Below, one piece after another: positions 1 through 10,063 of a stretch of DNA of 64,000 bases (position 1 is its first letter; each line of letters begins with the position of its first letter). The stretch comes from Sophora flavescens (lineage: Eukaryota; Streptophyta; Magnoliopsida; Fabales; Fabaceae), in NCBI GenBank assembly GCA_030762895.1, contig JAUPTC010000154.1, forward strand, positions 21,595 to 85,594, given 5' to 3'. Below the pieces are notes generated by a model that did no database searches, was not told where the DNA came from, and worked only from the letters and a program-made list of their open reading frames with translations. The position numbers were made by a program, and so were the translations under genes.

Positions 1-1585
1 ACCCAAGAGGGAGTGAGAAGTCCGCCGCACCGGGGCGGAGTTACCATAATTATCAAGCGCTCACTCCCATATCAAGGCTGCAAATTAGGGAAGCATGGAA
101 CAAGCTTGATCCTTTGGCTACCACGTGGGACTTATGCTACAGACAGTGGGATCCTGGTGGAACCGCCTCAATGAGTTTTCTTAACCCTTTCTCCTTTTTA
201 ATTTTCTTTTCCTTGCTTTATTTCTGTTTTGTTTTCAATAAAGCTCCTGAATAATTTGAGAAGCTCGGGAGTTGTGTTTGAGTCTTGTGTTGGCAAGTTC
301 TTTGGAATTTGATTGATTTTGCATAGATGAATTGCATGTTTATTGTTGACTGATTCCCCCTAGTTTTGAAAATTTGAAAAATTGATCCCCATGTAATTGA
401 AAACTGATCTTTGAGATTTTGTTGTGATGGCATGATTTATGATAAGTTTGGGGTGATAGGGTGCACACACTAGGGATAGAATCTCGGTCAAACAATTTGC
501 ATGAATGTCCGGGTGAGGATTTGAACCTCCAACATGTTTTTGATTGTGTGAATCACTTTCAAGTTGCACTTTCCCGAATTTGCTTGAATCTCTTCATGGT
601 TTGCATGTCTATGTGTTTGCATCAAATGATTTAGGCAATTTTCTTTGAATTAACTACTTGGCCTAAATTGAACCAGTCCCTAATGCATGTTCCCTAGTTA
701 GCCCCTTTGAGCCTAATTAGCCTATTGTTTCATGATGACCTTATGTTATGAGCCTGAATCTGGAAAAACCATGTTAACCCGATCTTAGGATTAGGGGAGC
801 ATGGAAGCTTAGCAAGAGAATGGTTGCAAGAAACTAAGTTTGGGGTGGCTACAGGGATATGATGTGTTGTTGGGGATTGAGAAAAAGAAAAAAGAAAAAT
901 AAAGGTTGGAGCCAAAGGGCAAAAATAAATCTTTCAAAAAAAAAATATATATATAAATAAAAAAAAATGCAAAATGTCAAGAAGGGTATTAGAAGAAAAG
1001 GGCTGTAGCCACCCAAGGCAAAAAGAAGAATAAGAATAGGAACTTGAGTAGGAAATTCAATGTGTAAACAGCTTCATGCTCTCTTAGTTCCTAGGGATTT
1101 CAGCCCAGTACCTTTGTATATCCTTCCCTTAGCCAGGCCCCATTACAACCTCGAAAGACCTTTTGATGTTGCATGCATGTTTTCCGTGGGAACCATTTGA
1201 GATGAAAATCAAATTCATGGGAAGTGCTCTTAAAAGTGAAACTGAGTGAAATGTTGTTAGCCTAGACAAACTGAGAGATTGAGTGAACACTAAACCCCTT
1301 TGTGAGGAAGGCGATTGTTTGAATTTGGTGATCTTCCTCTTGTGTGTAACTTAGATCCCCTACTTAGATTAATGATTGTTTGAATGATGAAATTCTCAGA
1401 TGTTCAGAATAAATGATTGTGGGGATTACATTGTTGAAAATGGGGGAACATTGAAGGAAAATTGTTTTGATGAATTGCTTGAAATTTGTGCGGAATTGGT
1501 TGAAATCCTTCTAGCTTGCCAAGTCTTGAGTCGTTTTGAGTTTTAGTTTGCTTGGGGACAAGCAAAGTTCAAGTTTGGGGTATTT
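1..1585 (+). mobile_element. 3' internal/untranslated region of a plus-strand LTR retrotransposon (left end outside window)
   Basis: A long AT-rich stretch, with no convincing coding sequence beyond the partial frame at 3-254, leads into the text 'GGGGACAAGCAAAGTTCAAG' at 1554-1573 and the G-rich tract AGTTTGGGG (1572-1580), just before a TGATAA LTR start. In plant Ty3/gypsy elements of the Athila/Tat branch, this 'GACAAGCAAAG...GTTTGGGG' context is typical of the polypurine tract before the 3' LTR. I infer the lineage from that and from the long non-coding 3' region; no diagnostic protein domain is visible. An A-rich low-complexity stretch lies at 930-970. Confidence 0.55.
3..254 (+). CDS. 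C-terminal end of a retroelement ORF, partial at window edge
   Basis: An open frame enters from the left edge and stops with TAA at 252-254, giving 83 residues. The first ~55 residues are polar; the end carries a hydrophobic run (SFLIFFSLLYFCFVF) followed by a short polar tail, NKAPE. This could be a C-terminal membrane anchor, as in env-like ORFs of some Athila elements, or simply the end of a polyprotein, or a chance open frame in T-rich DNA. No domain is recognisable. It lies upstream of the element's polypurine tract, where the last retroelement ORF would end. Confidence 0.3.
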   Translation, partial: PRGSEKSAAPGRSYHNYQALTPISRLQIREAWNKLDPLATTWDLCYRQWDPGGTASMSFLNPFSFLIFFSLLYFCFVFNKAPE

Positions 1586-1829
1586 TGATAATCCTCTGGC
1601 TCATCTAGTTTTATGACTAGTATGACCGTGGTTTTGTGCCAATTATATCTCGTTTTCACCCAAATTAGGCTTGATTGTCCTCAAGCAAGGTTTTGAGTCC
1701 CTTAAGTAGTTTTAGGGTTATTTAGCCAGTTTTTGAGTCAAATAAAGCACTTATGGCTATTTCATGTTTTCAGGTTGACTTAGAGTTCAAGGAATGAAGG
1801 AAACAATGGAAATTGCAATCTGGAAACAC

Positions 1830-2160
1830 TCGCCACGCGAGCAGATACTCGCCCCGCGAGAGTGAGGACCAGCCTGTGCCAAAAAAGTCATGTTCTCTGC
1901 CTCGCCCCGCGAGCTATAGCTCGCCTCGCGAGCCTGAAGTCAGCAAGCATCACGGTCATCCCGTGACACCCATCACGGGCGTGAAGAGAAACCCCTGGAA
2001 GACAGAGACCATCACGGCCTGGCCGTGATAGGCATCACGGCTGTGACAACCCAGGTTTTGAAGACTCGCCTCGCGAGTATTACGCTCGCCTCGCGAGAAT
2101 ACAAATTCAAGAAGGCGCCATTTTAATATTCGCCTCGCGAGAGGCCACTCGCCTCGCGAG
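1830..2160 (+). repeat. Eight dispersed copies of a TCGCCTCGCGAG-type 12-mer in an LTR
   Basis: The 12-mer TCGC(C)NCGCGAG occurs at 1830, 1849, 1902, 1921, 2066, 2086, 2130 and 2149. The third-to-seventh bases vary slightly (CCACG, CCCCG or CCTCG), while the CGCGAG end is invariant. The copies tend to come in pairs about 20 nt apart (1830/1849, 1902/1921, 2066/2086, 2130/2149). They sit upstream of the LTR TATA box at 2182, in the U3-like part, so they could be protein-binding sites or CpG-rich recombination remnants. Function is unknown. Confidence 0.8.
1948..2047. repeat. Inverted CACGG/CCGTG repeats in the LTR
   Basis: Several short inverted repeats are packed here: CATCACGG...CCGTGACACC, CATCACGGGCGTGA, and the near-perfect palindrome ATCACGGCC-T-GGCCGTGAT at about 2011-2029, followed by ATCACGGCTGTGAC. 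The same CACGGCC/GGCCGTG vocabulary recurs as paired hairpins in the unrelated 3.7-kb LTRs at 7351-7464 and 15197-15310. Confidence 0.7.
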
Positions 2161-2181
2161 AATGCGCAGTTTCTGAAAGTT

Positions 2182-2189
2182 ATAAATAG
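2182..2189 (+). promoter_or_regulatory. TATA box of the left-hand LTR
   Basis: TATAAATA lies about 600 nt into the LTR, after the TCGCCTCGCGAG cluster, where a retroelement promoter is expected. The assignment rests on position and motif only. Confidence 0.45.
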
Positions 2190-2850
2190 CTGTTTAGGGC
2201 AGAACAGAAGGATCTTTTGCCAATCCTTGTTTTCGAATGTCTCTGGTTGTTTTGCGTTTTTGATGGAGAACTAGTCTCCTTGATCAATCTGCTGTAATCG
2301 GTTCGCACTGCCGCTTGAGGTTATGTAATTCCTGATTTAATTGCTACTCTCTTTCAATATCTATTCTATATTCTCTGTTTGCTTAATTCAGTTTGTATCG
2401 AATGGGTATTGATTTGTTTCGATGATTGTGTGTTCCTAAACTTAATCGCGTTTGCTTAATTCGCGTGCGTTCAATTCATGTTTGCTTAATTCACGAAGGG
2501 CTTCATCCGTTTGCTTAATTCGGAATTAGGAACATATGTCTCGTAGCGTCGGTTTCGCTTGTTAATTGATGTTACAATCGAAAAGGGTTTAGGATCCGCT
2601 TAGGGCTTGGATTTATATGAACCGATGATAGTGGGAAACCGAGAGCAGTAGGTTGATCGTTTAGTTTATTCGGTAATTAATTAGTTTGCATTTTTCTGCT
2701 TTGTTTTGTTTATTTAGTTGAAATCCAAAACCCCCATTCTGACTTTTTCTGTAAACAACAACCCAAGAGTCCTTGTGAGACGATACTCGAGTTGTCGCAC
2801 ACTAAACTACATTTTTACAAACCGCTCATCTTTTGACGCGTGCGCGACAG

Positions 2851-3044
2851 CGCGTTCATGCCTCATATATTTTCTCACATAAATCATAATCAACTTGATT
2901 CTTAAAACATAACATTACCTAAGCTGGTCGTAACTAACGGACACTACAACCGACAAAAGCAGCAACAGCATGCCTCGAACTAGACAGCATTCTTCTTCTT
3001 GTAGAGATCATACTCCTTGTACAACTCTGATATGGTTGTAAGGG
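2851..3044 (-). mobile_element. Internal stub of a minus-strand Ty3/gypsy element, next to its 5' LTR
   Basis: Read on the minus strand, this follows the LTR end at 3045 and starts with a PBS-like sequence, then AC- and AAG-rich leader sequence. It is only ~190 bp long and carries no recognisable gag. It is cut on the left by the 3' LTR of another element, so the rest of this element should lie beyond the window. Confidence 0.55.
3024..3035 (-). promoter_or_regulatory. Degenerate primer-binding site (initiator tRNA-Met type)
   Basis: On the minus strand the sequence reads CCATATCAGAGT, a decayed form of the TGGTATCAGAGC site seen intact at 8673-8684 in the related element. It lies a few bases beyond the LTR end GTCTCA, as in the intact element. 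Confidence 0.6.
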
Positions 3045-3839
3045 TGAGACGCCAATATATGGATTTATCACCATAACTAAATGCACAACACAAAATATTG
3101 CACATACACATATACATGTCTATAACAACGTACTCATTCATATCATAATATCTCGTTTATCAATGGGTTTCACACCCCAAACATCAACATTGGAAAACTA
3201 TGCATGAACACTTCAATACATCATCTAAACATTCATTCTTAATCTCATGAGATATCTCCAACCTCGTGAACCTCGTGATGAGTTGATCAGACTCAATTGC
3301 CACAGGCATACAGCCACAGGCATGCCCATCGCACACTGTCCAACATCGTGGCACAGTGATAACATCGGAGATGGGGCCTCATTGTCCAAACCCCGGGCAT
3401 AATGAGAACATCTTTGTATGATCTACCCTGACGCCGCAAGGTAATCCATCGTTTAATCATGGTACGTCTGCCAAATGCATGCAAGAAAACATTTTGTTCT
3501 CAACACTTTTCTTTGTGCTATAACTTTATTTGTCAAAGCTCTCAAAAGCTTACAACCCATCATCGTTTTAAACATCTAATGCTCTCAAAAGCATCATCGT
3601 TTTAAAACACGGAAGCTCTCAAAAGCTTATGACTTAACATCGTTTAAAACATCTTTACATCTTTTATTAACAACACAGGACCTCAAAGTCGGAGTGCTCA
3701 ATCACGAAGCCCCTAGACCTTGCAATCAGTCTTAGGTTCGTGGTAGTAGAAAACAACTTAAAACGTTTTAACTTCTTTAAATAGATACCCAGTTTACAAC
3801 ATAACGAACCTTAATACCCCGACGTCTCGGTTATTAAGT

Positions 3840-4060
3840 TCCATATCTTCGTACATCTTTTTACATCGTTTTACATCTTTTACATCGTTCTACATCATTC
3901 TACATATTTTTACATCTTTTACAACCTTTTTCATCTTTTACATCGTTTTACATCTTTTTACATCTTTTACATCGTTTTACATCGTTTTACATCTTTTTAC
4001 ATCTTTTACATCGTTTTACATCTTTTACATCGTTTTACATCTTTTACATCTTTTCTGTCT
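3840..4060. repeat. Degenerate tandem repeat of TTTTACATC units
   Basis: About 20 tandem variants of TTTTACATC and GTTTTACATCG (9-11 nt) run through this stretch. It is a simple-sequence expansion inside the old LTR; the intact relative lacks it at this place. Confidence 0.85.
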
Positions 4061-4684
4061 GTAAAAAACAAATCCAAAATTGGATAACGTCATAAGAACA
4101 CTAGTACCCCAACATCTCAGTTACTAAGTTCTATATCATCCTTTACGTCATTAAGTAAAACTCATTAACCGAAAATTCTTTCTACTTGAAATTCGTTTAT
4201 AAAACGTCAATTCATAAAAAAAATATCCACTTTTCCTTTGGAAACACATTTTTTCCAAAATAACGTCAAATCATCAACAACTTCTTTTTACTGAAACTTC
4301 AACTCTAATAAATCAATTCAGATTAAATCTCCTCTCAACATAAGTACTGTTATTTTAAAACTCTCACCGTAAATAATTTCGAAACTTGTCGTCGTTTAGC
4401 ATTTTAAAAGAAAACGTCTTTAAGTCAAACTTTGACATTTCTTATAAAATAATTTTCTTATATAATAAATAAGGTCTTTTCGAATATTAATTTCATAAAA
4501 TCACTTTTTATAATATTTTGAATTTCTTGTGTAAAAATTAGCAAGTACTAAAAAATTCCACTAGTTACGCTCTCACCGTGACTCATAAACTTCTTTTACA
4601 CTAATAAATCATTAAAATCATAATATTTCTCAAAACTCATTATTTTTCCAAAATCATATTTTCCTCTACTATTATATTCCAACA

Positions 4685-4687
4685 TTC
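4685..4687. repeat. Target-site duplication TTC of the CACTA element (left copy)
   Basis: TTC lies just before CACTA at 4688 and again just after TAGTG at 26361 (26362-26364). Three-base duplications are the hallmark of CACTA insertion. Confidence 0.85.
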
Positions 4688-4708
4688 CACTACAACAGAT
4701 TAGACTTT
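4688..4708 (+). repeat. Left terminal inverted repeat of the CACTA element
   Basis: Twenty-one bases beginning CACTACAACAGATTAG are the exact reverse complement of 26341-26361. Similarity continues more loosely into the subterminal repeats. Confidence 0.95.
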
Positions 4709-4959
4709 TAATAACGCACCTTTTATAGCATTTCCGTGTGGAAATGCTATTAAAAGTGATGGGGGGACTTTTAATAGCGTTTCCTTTAGAAAACGCTATC
4801 CTAGGTATACCTAAGATAGCGTTTTCGTGTGGAACCGCTATTAAAAGTGCTACTTAGGAAAAGATAGTGGTTCCACACGGAAACGCTATCTTAAGTGATA
4901 CCTAAGATAGCGTTTCCTTTAGGAAACGCTATCTTAGGTATCACCTAAGATAGCGTTTC
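4709..4959. repeat. Left subterminal palindromic repeat array of the CACTA element
   Basis: Units of the type (T)AATAGCGTTTCC...GGAAACGCTATC alternate with their reverse complements, separated by AGGTATACCT-like palindromes. The core (G)ATAGCGTTT recurs in both orientations. Such subterminal repeats bind the TNPA-type protein in En/Spm. The array is cut at 4959 by the nested retrotransposon and resumes at 16515. Confidence 0.9.
4955..4959. repeat. Target-site duplication GTTTC of the nested retrotransposon (left copy)
   Basis: GTTTC precedes the LTR start at 4960 and is repeated at 16515-16519 directly after the 3' LTR. Five bases is the usual Ty3/gypsy duplication length. Confidence 0.95.
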
Positions 4960-6084
4960 TGTAACACCCCGATTTTTGCTGTTTTGTAATATCGGTAATA
5001 AATATATAAATATATATTTTTATCCGAGACTTAGAAAATGATTTTGGATAAACCAAGGTCATTTCCTTGTTATACTTATTTTCATAAGGTTACGGGGAAG
5101 TTTTTGGTTGAAAATTCAGACGGAAGCCGGTTTGCCGTTTTCTGTGTTTTCGCTGACAGTAAAAGTTTACTGCTCAGAAAACCAAATTTTAATTCGTGAA
5201 CGAAAGACTTAAGTTTGGTATTTTATTTTCTACGATTCTGTATTGATAGAATTTTTTCAGAAAAAAATAAAATAATTTACGTTTTTCAGGCGGAACACGT
5301 AATCGGGTAGACGACGGAAGGGAAATTAGAGTTTCTAAGAGTGGATAGAGGGTTTATCTTAGGATTTTGAGATGATTCAATGGGATGAATCATATTTTTA
5401 AGTCTAGAAGGTTTTTCAGGGTTAAATAGAAAATTTCGAAATTTACGGTTAAGTCCCTGAACTTTCTGTAAATTACCCTTTTGTCCCTAAATTAGTTTTT
5501 TTCGTTTTTTCAAGTGGATTGGGCTAGAATCCTTGTTTCTAACCTTAAATGGTCGTGGCTTAGAAGCCCAAACTTTTCTAGTTCATAGTTGAGTCCATAA
5601 AGCCCATTTAAGTTTCTTATCTTAAGCTTAAAGGCTTAAATCTTCAAGTGGGCCCCACAACAAACAAGAAAATGAAACTAAGCCCAAATGTATCAAGCCC
5701 AAATACATAAGCCCATGAGAGAAGATGACTTTCTCATTTGATGGATGAATCAAGATTCTTCTAGAATGTTCCACACTTTTCTACATCATTCTTGATTTTT
5801 CTTCAACAATCTTCTTCAACAATCTTCTTCAACAAATCTTCTTCAACAAGTTAGGTTTTCTCTAAAATATCTATGACACCAAAATCAGCCAACTAAGTCA
5901 AAGATAAGCTAGCATTTAATGTGATTAAACTCATCGTCATGACATTCTATTGTCTATTTGCAAACTAGTCCTTTAACTATTGGAATCTTTGCAATTTGGT
6001 CCTTGGAACTTAATTGCACTTTGATCCTTTTAACATGACAACTCATCTTCATCTAGATCCTTCTTGAGATGTCGCCACTTACAC

Positions 6085-6092
6085 TATAAATA
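6085..6092 (+). promoter_or_regulatory. TATA box of the 5' LTR
   Basis: TATAAATA is followed by a pyrimidine-rich CTTTCTCTCAC initiator-like region. It is the likely Pol II promoter of the element; an identical copy lies at 13931-13938 in the 3' LTR. Confidence 0.6.
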
Positions 6093-7350
6093 CCTTTCTC
6101 TCACTTTTCATTTAGTTCTTTGGTTAGTTGTCTTCTAAAACTCTAAAGTTCTAAGTTCTTAGTTCTAAGTTTTTCAAAGCAAGTTCTTGGACTGTCTTAA
6201 TCATTGATTCTCAAGAGGTAAATCCTAATCTTTGTTCTTAATCATGCCTATGTTCTTTAGATAGTTTCTTGATTCAAGACTTATATCATGGTGGTTCATC
6301 ATTTTCAAGTTTCAAACCCTAGAACTTTGAAAAATCATAATAAATCCTAGGAAAATCTAATGATGATGAAACTACTTTCTATCTTCTAGATATCATGTCT
6401 ACTATCTAAATCCAAGAGCATGAAGCAATCAAAAATTTCTTTCTTGAAAACCTAGCCTTGGCCGAATCTATCAAAGTAGGTTTGGTAGAGTTTTTGTTCA
6501 TGGTTTTCATTAATGATCTTGTTAATCAAGCTATTAGTATGTATGATTAATAAATCCAAGTTGGTTTATTAAACTAAGAACCCTAACCCTAAGATTATGT
6601 TGAGGCCGAATCTATGTATAAAAGAGTTAGAAAGTTTTGAGTTTCAACTTTAGTTGTTTAGTCACTAATCCATGATTTAGGTTAATCAAGGATCATTAAT
6701 CTATGACTTAATCATGATTAGGAATTTTAAGGATTTTGAACCCTAAAAGTCAGCCCTTGGCCTAAACCCTAACCCTAAAGGTTAGAGGATTTTGTTTCAA
6801 ATTTTAGTCTTGTAATAAGTAATCTATGTTAGTTAAGACTCTAGTAATTAGGATCCAAAAGATGACATTAAGAAGATAATCCTAAACCTATTTCTAAGTC
6901 TTGGCCGAACCTAGCCCTAAAGTGTCATAGATGGGTGTTAGTTGATTAATTATAATTATGTTGTTTGGTTGAAGGTGATTGTGTTAACTCGTGGCGGGAT
7001 AACGAGGATCGTCGAGTACGTGTTTTCGGGGCAAACTCAGGTGGGAGAAAGAACCATTCCATCGTCGGAATCGATAAGTAGTATATAATTTATAATAATG
7101 GTGTAGGGCGACCTAAACCCTACTAGTGGTCGAGTAATCGACAATACCAAAATCGTATTGAAATCTTTTCCGTAAAACCAATGACGATTTGGGAATTGTG
7201 GGTTTATCGCCTTAGGTTGATTATTCATATTTGAGGATGTTTGAATTATTTACTTTTGACTGTTTGTGATACGCTGGTTGAGGTATTCCATCTGCATGTG
7301 ACGTACTGTTTCGGTGTTTGAATAATTATGATATTGAGGATGTTTGTTGT

Positions 7351-7464
7351 CTGTCACAGCCGTGATGGTTGTCATGGCCAGGCCGTGACAGGTCATGTGT
7401 TGTAGGATTCTTGTCTTTGTTGTCTGTCACGGCCGTGATGGTTGTCATGGCCAGGCCGTGACAG
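7351..7464. repeat. Tandem pair of CACGGCC hairpins in the 5' LTR
   Basis: Two copies, starting at 7351 and 7424 (73-bp spacing), each have arms CTGTCACGGCC and GGCCGTGACAG around an inner GTGATGG...CATGGCC stretch. The first copy has one arm mismatch (CACAGCC). The 3' LTR has the same pair at 15197 and 15270. Confidence 0.85.
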
Positions 7465-7873
7465 AGTCTGACTTTGTTATTTATTTGGTTGAACTATTAT
7501 GATTTGGTTGTGATAAATTGCCTTATATGATATGGAGATGTTTGAATATTCTGTTGTTTAATGTGTATGCATGATCTGCCTGGGTTTAATTCTATGCTTA
7601 GAAAATTTTAAGGAAAGATATATATTGATCGGAGGTATTTTGTTTGGGTGAGAGTTTTGAATATGAATTAGAAGTGCCTCGCTATTATGGTATAGAAGTA
7701 ATGTGATATAGTATGTAAGTGGAGGTTATGAGTAAAAGCTTGAGGTACTAGGTTGTTATTGATAAAAGTCAGTGAGAATCATATGTTGCATTGGTGTTCA
7801 TAACCGTGTATTTGAGATACACGAGGTCCGAAGTTCTCGTGGACCGTTCCAAATTAGAATTTAGGTTGTGCAA

Positions 7874-8014
7874 CTATAGTGTCATTGCTTTGCATGAGCA
7901 CCCTTGACAGAGTGAGAGAGAGAATCAGGGTGTGCACCGACGATACAGTGCATCTATAGTGTCATTGCTTTGCATGAGCATTCTTACCATGGATAAGAAT
8001 GTGCACCGGCGTGG
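7874..8014 (+). repeat. Two tandem 80-bp LTR modules, each ending in a stem-loop
   Basis: The 27-nt stretch from CTATAGTGTC to GCATGAGCA occurs at 7874-7900 and 7954-7980. Each is followed by a different stem-loop and then GTGCACCG. The first stem pairs CACCCTTGA with TCAGGGTG; the second pairs CATTCTTA with TAAGAATG. Pairing is kept while the bases differ. The 3' LTR has the same arrangement about 7846 bp downstream. Confidence 0.7.
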
Positions 8015-8672
8015 GGAACGTGTCACTTGGATAATGACTGGCATCCCTAACGAGGGATGTGTGACAGGAGTAGTAGTGGCCACGTCAGCATAAAGTTTTA
8101 GTTGCATGAGTTGAGGGTAGAGGATGATATATAGTGAATTGAGGATGATTGTTGATTTTGAATGATGCGTGTCTGTGACTATTATTGTATTATATGCTAT
8201 GAATCTTTTCCACTTATGATGATAGAACTGTTTCTTATCTCCCTATTTCTGTATTTTGGTGTCTGTCTACTTTGTACGTTAGAAGACTATATGGACGACT
8301 ATGTTACGGAGGAGATGGATGGAACCCCATACGAGACGGAGATGGTTGAAGAGTTGAACGGCGTTCCGTATGAAGTTGAAGTTGAAGAACAACCTACTGA
8401 TGCTAATAATGTGGCGTAGTTAGTTTAAGGCCAGTGAGTCACATAAGATGTTTTGTTTCAGTTAGTTATAAGCAGGTTGTGTAAAATAAAGGATACTTAT
8501 ATGTGTAATTATGTAATATAGTTTGGTGTGTTTTATAGTTGCATAAGTTATATAATTATTAATTAAGTTTTAATTTTTACGTATTTTCAACAGTAAGCAC
8601 GCGATTAAGTAAATAACTAATTAAGGATTTAATGTAATAATACAATGGGGCACAACGGGGTGTCTCATTTGG

Positions 8673-8684
8673 TGGTATCAGAGC
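8673..8684 (+). promoter_or_regulatory. Primer-binding site for initiator tRNA-Met
   Basis: TGGTATCAGAGC, complementary to the 3' end of plant initiator tRNA-Met, starts five bases after the 5' LTR end. It would prime minus-strand DNA synthesis. Confidence 0.9.
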
Positions 8685-8897
8685 AGTTCGATTCTAATCG
8701 GACTGTGAGGTCTAGGAAGTTGTTACTGGCCGTGTCTAGTTGAATCCACATCGGATTTTAACTATGCTTAGAAGTTGGGTAGTGTGTCCGAAACCGATGC
8801 GATAATTAGCATTAGTATGGCATATGGTATTTATATACTTGTCTATGTGGTATTATATGTCATACTGATAAGAGCAAATGATTTCTTTTACAGAATC

Positions 8898-9937
8898 ATG
8901 GCTCGTGGAAAAGGACGTCTGATTGACGAAGAATGGCGGAACTCCTGAAAGAATTGTGGGAGCTAACAATGTGGAAAATAATCATACCGGAAGTGGAGGA
9001 GAGTCATCTGAGACTCAAGATACTATGAAAAACATAGTTACTGCTCTGTTGTTACAAACACACAGAGAATCTTTGAGATGCTACAGATGAACAAAGAACA
9101 GCAGGAACAACAGAACCAAAGGAGAGCTGCAGCAGATGAAGATGCCGAAATGGCTACTTTCCTGAAAGGGAAGCCACCTCAATTCCTAGGAGATTATGAT
9201 CCAGAGAAGGCAGAATGGTGGATACAAGAGATCGAAAAGATATTCGATACCATGCGCTGCAGAGAGGATAGGAAAGTGACGTATGCTGCTTTCATGCTAA
9301 CTGGAGGAGCAGAGTCTTGGTGGAGAGGCAAGCGAAGATTGCTGGATGTCGAAGGCAGAGTTATCAACTGGCAGCTGTTCAGTGACTGTTTCTTTGAGAA
9401 GTATTTTCCGCGTCTAGTCCGACGCGAGAAAGAAAGGGAATTCATGAGTCTCAAACAGGGCAACCTGACTGTTGGTGATTATGCATCACGATTCGAGGCT
9501 CTGATTAAGTATTCTGAATTTTATCAGAGATTCCCAGATGAAGATTGGCAATGTAGAAGGTTTGAGGAAGGACTCCGACATGAACTTCAGAGGGCTATAG
9601 TATCTCTTGATATCCAGAGTTTTCCAGAGCTAGTGGAACGATGCAGTGCAATCGAAAGTCTAGATCTGAGGCTAGCTAATGAGCAGAAACAATTAAGGAG
9701 TGGGGGTCCTACTCGTAGGGTTTTCAGAGGCGAGGAGGTAGTAACTCTCAATGGAGACAGAGACCGTATGCCCGAGCCGGTCTGGAGACACAGAGACAAA
9801 GATCGGTGGTTAGAACTGGTCAACAGCAGCAAGGTTTATCTTGTTTCAGATGTGGAGGACCGCATTATCTTAGAGACTGCAGGGAGCGACCTGGTTGTTT
9901 TAATTGTGGGAAAATAGGACATATGGCCCGAGATTGC
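8898..9937 (+). pseudogene. gag (capsid/nucleocapsid) of the nested chromovirus, frameshifted
   Basis: Gag coats the element's RNA in cytoplasmic particles. A likely original start at 8898 (MARGKGR...) stops after 15 codons. From 9078 a long frame shows the Retrotrans_gag core: FLKGKPPQFLGDYDPEKAE, WWIQEIEKIF, the YAAFMLTGGAESWW helix region, FFEKYFPRLVR and the LTVGDYASRFEAL stretch near its middle. The nucleocapsid zinc knuckles lie in another frame at 9842-9937: a CX2CX3HX4C unit (CFRCGGPHYLRDC) and a CX2CX4HX4C unit (CFNCGKIGHMARDC). A frameshift therefore lies between about 9740 and 9840, and another upstream of 9078. It is not translatable as one protein. Confidence 0.88.
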
Positions 9938-10063
9938 GGAGCAAAGGCTGGCGACCACCGATAGCTGCGGGGAAAGAGGAAATGGAGGCAATAGGGGTGG
10001 AGCCGGGAGAGGAGTTATATCAGCAGGGCAACGAGGAGCAAGACCTCGAGCCACTTTGGAAGA

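Larger units (their letters stand above)
1586..2850 (+). mobile_element. 3' LTR of the left-hand retrotransposon (right boundary approximate)
   Basis: The LTR starts with TGATAATC directly after the polypurine-like tract. It holds a TATAAATA box at 2182-2189 followed by leader-like sequence, and ends in text like CCTTGTGAGACGATACTC (2772-2789) that commonly lies near the end of Athila-type LTRs. The exact 3' end could not be fixed; candidates lie between 2760 and 2850. Beyond it, sequence of a different, minus-strand element begins, so this LTR was probably inserted into that element. No target-site duplication can be checked because the 5' end is outside the window. Confidence 0.5.
3045..4687 (-). 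mobile_element. 5' LTR of a minus-strand chromovirus-like retrotransposon, distal half
   Basis: This is the end half of an LTR whose other half lies at 26365-28498; a CACTA transposon separates the two. On the minus strand the LTR ends ...GCGTCTCA at 3045, matching the ...GTGTCTCA end of the intact 3.7-kb LTR at 8667. Adding both halves gives about 3777 bp, close to the 3708/3709 bp of the intact relative. Similarity to that relative is weaker here than in the other half. It holds the ACATC(T)TTTT low-complexity tract at about 3840-4060. No gene lies in it. Confidence 0.7.
4960..8667 (+). mobile_element. 5' LTR of the nested chromovirus
   Basis: It starts TGTAACACCCC and ends GGGGTGTCTCA. 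A TATAAATA box lies at 6085-6092. Inside are telomere-like AACCCTAACCCTAA runs (about 6587 and 6770), paired CACGGCC hairpins (7351-7464) and an 80-bp tandem module with stem-loops (7874-8010). The offset to the 3' LTR is 7846. Short open frames (e.g. 8162-8419) are present in both LTRs but resemble no known protein. Confidence 0.95.

Noticed and set aside
1..2770. ACCCAAGAG at position 1 and again at 2761, possibly a direct repeat bounding an element
   Set aside because: Similarity ends after nine bases, and the first copy lies in an open frame upstream of the polypurine tract. Judged coincidence.
3293..3484. 63-codon minus-strand open frame with several Trp and Cys
   Set aside because: It lies within the distal half of the split LTR, and no domain is visible.
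3840..4060. Regularly spaced ACATC units resembling a CRISPR-like array
   Set aside because: Units of 9-11 nt without unique spacers in a plant LTR. It is simple-sequence expansion.
6583..6780. AACCCTAACCCTAA telomere-like runs, also at about 14425 and 14615
   Set aside because: Only two or three units each, inside LTR sequence and copied with it. Not an interstitial telomere or chromosome end.
8162..8419. 85-codon open frame in the 5' LTR, repeated at 16009-16266, with a hydrophobic N-terminal half and acidic C-terminal half
   Set aside because: It lies wholly inside the LTR, so both copies come from LTR identity. It resembles no known protein, and the start codon of the second copy differs in context. 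Treated as chance.
8673..8684. tRNA-Met-like sequence
   Set aside because: It is only the 12-nt primer-binding site, with no tRNA body or promoter boxes around it.
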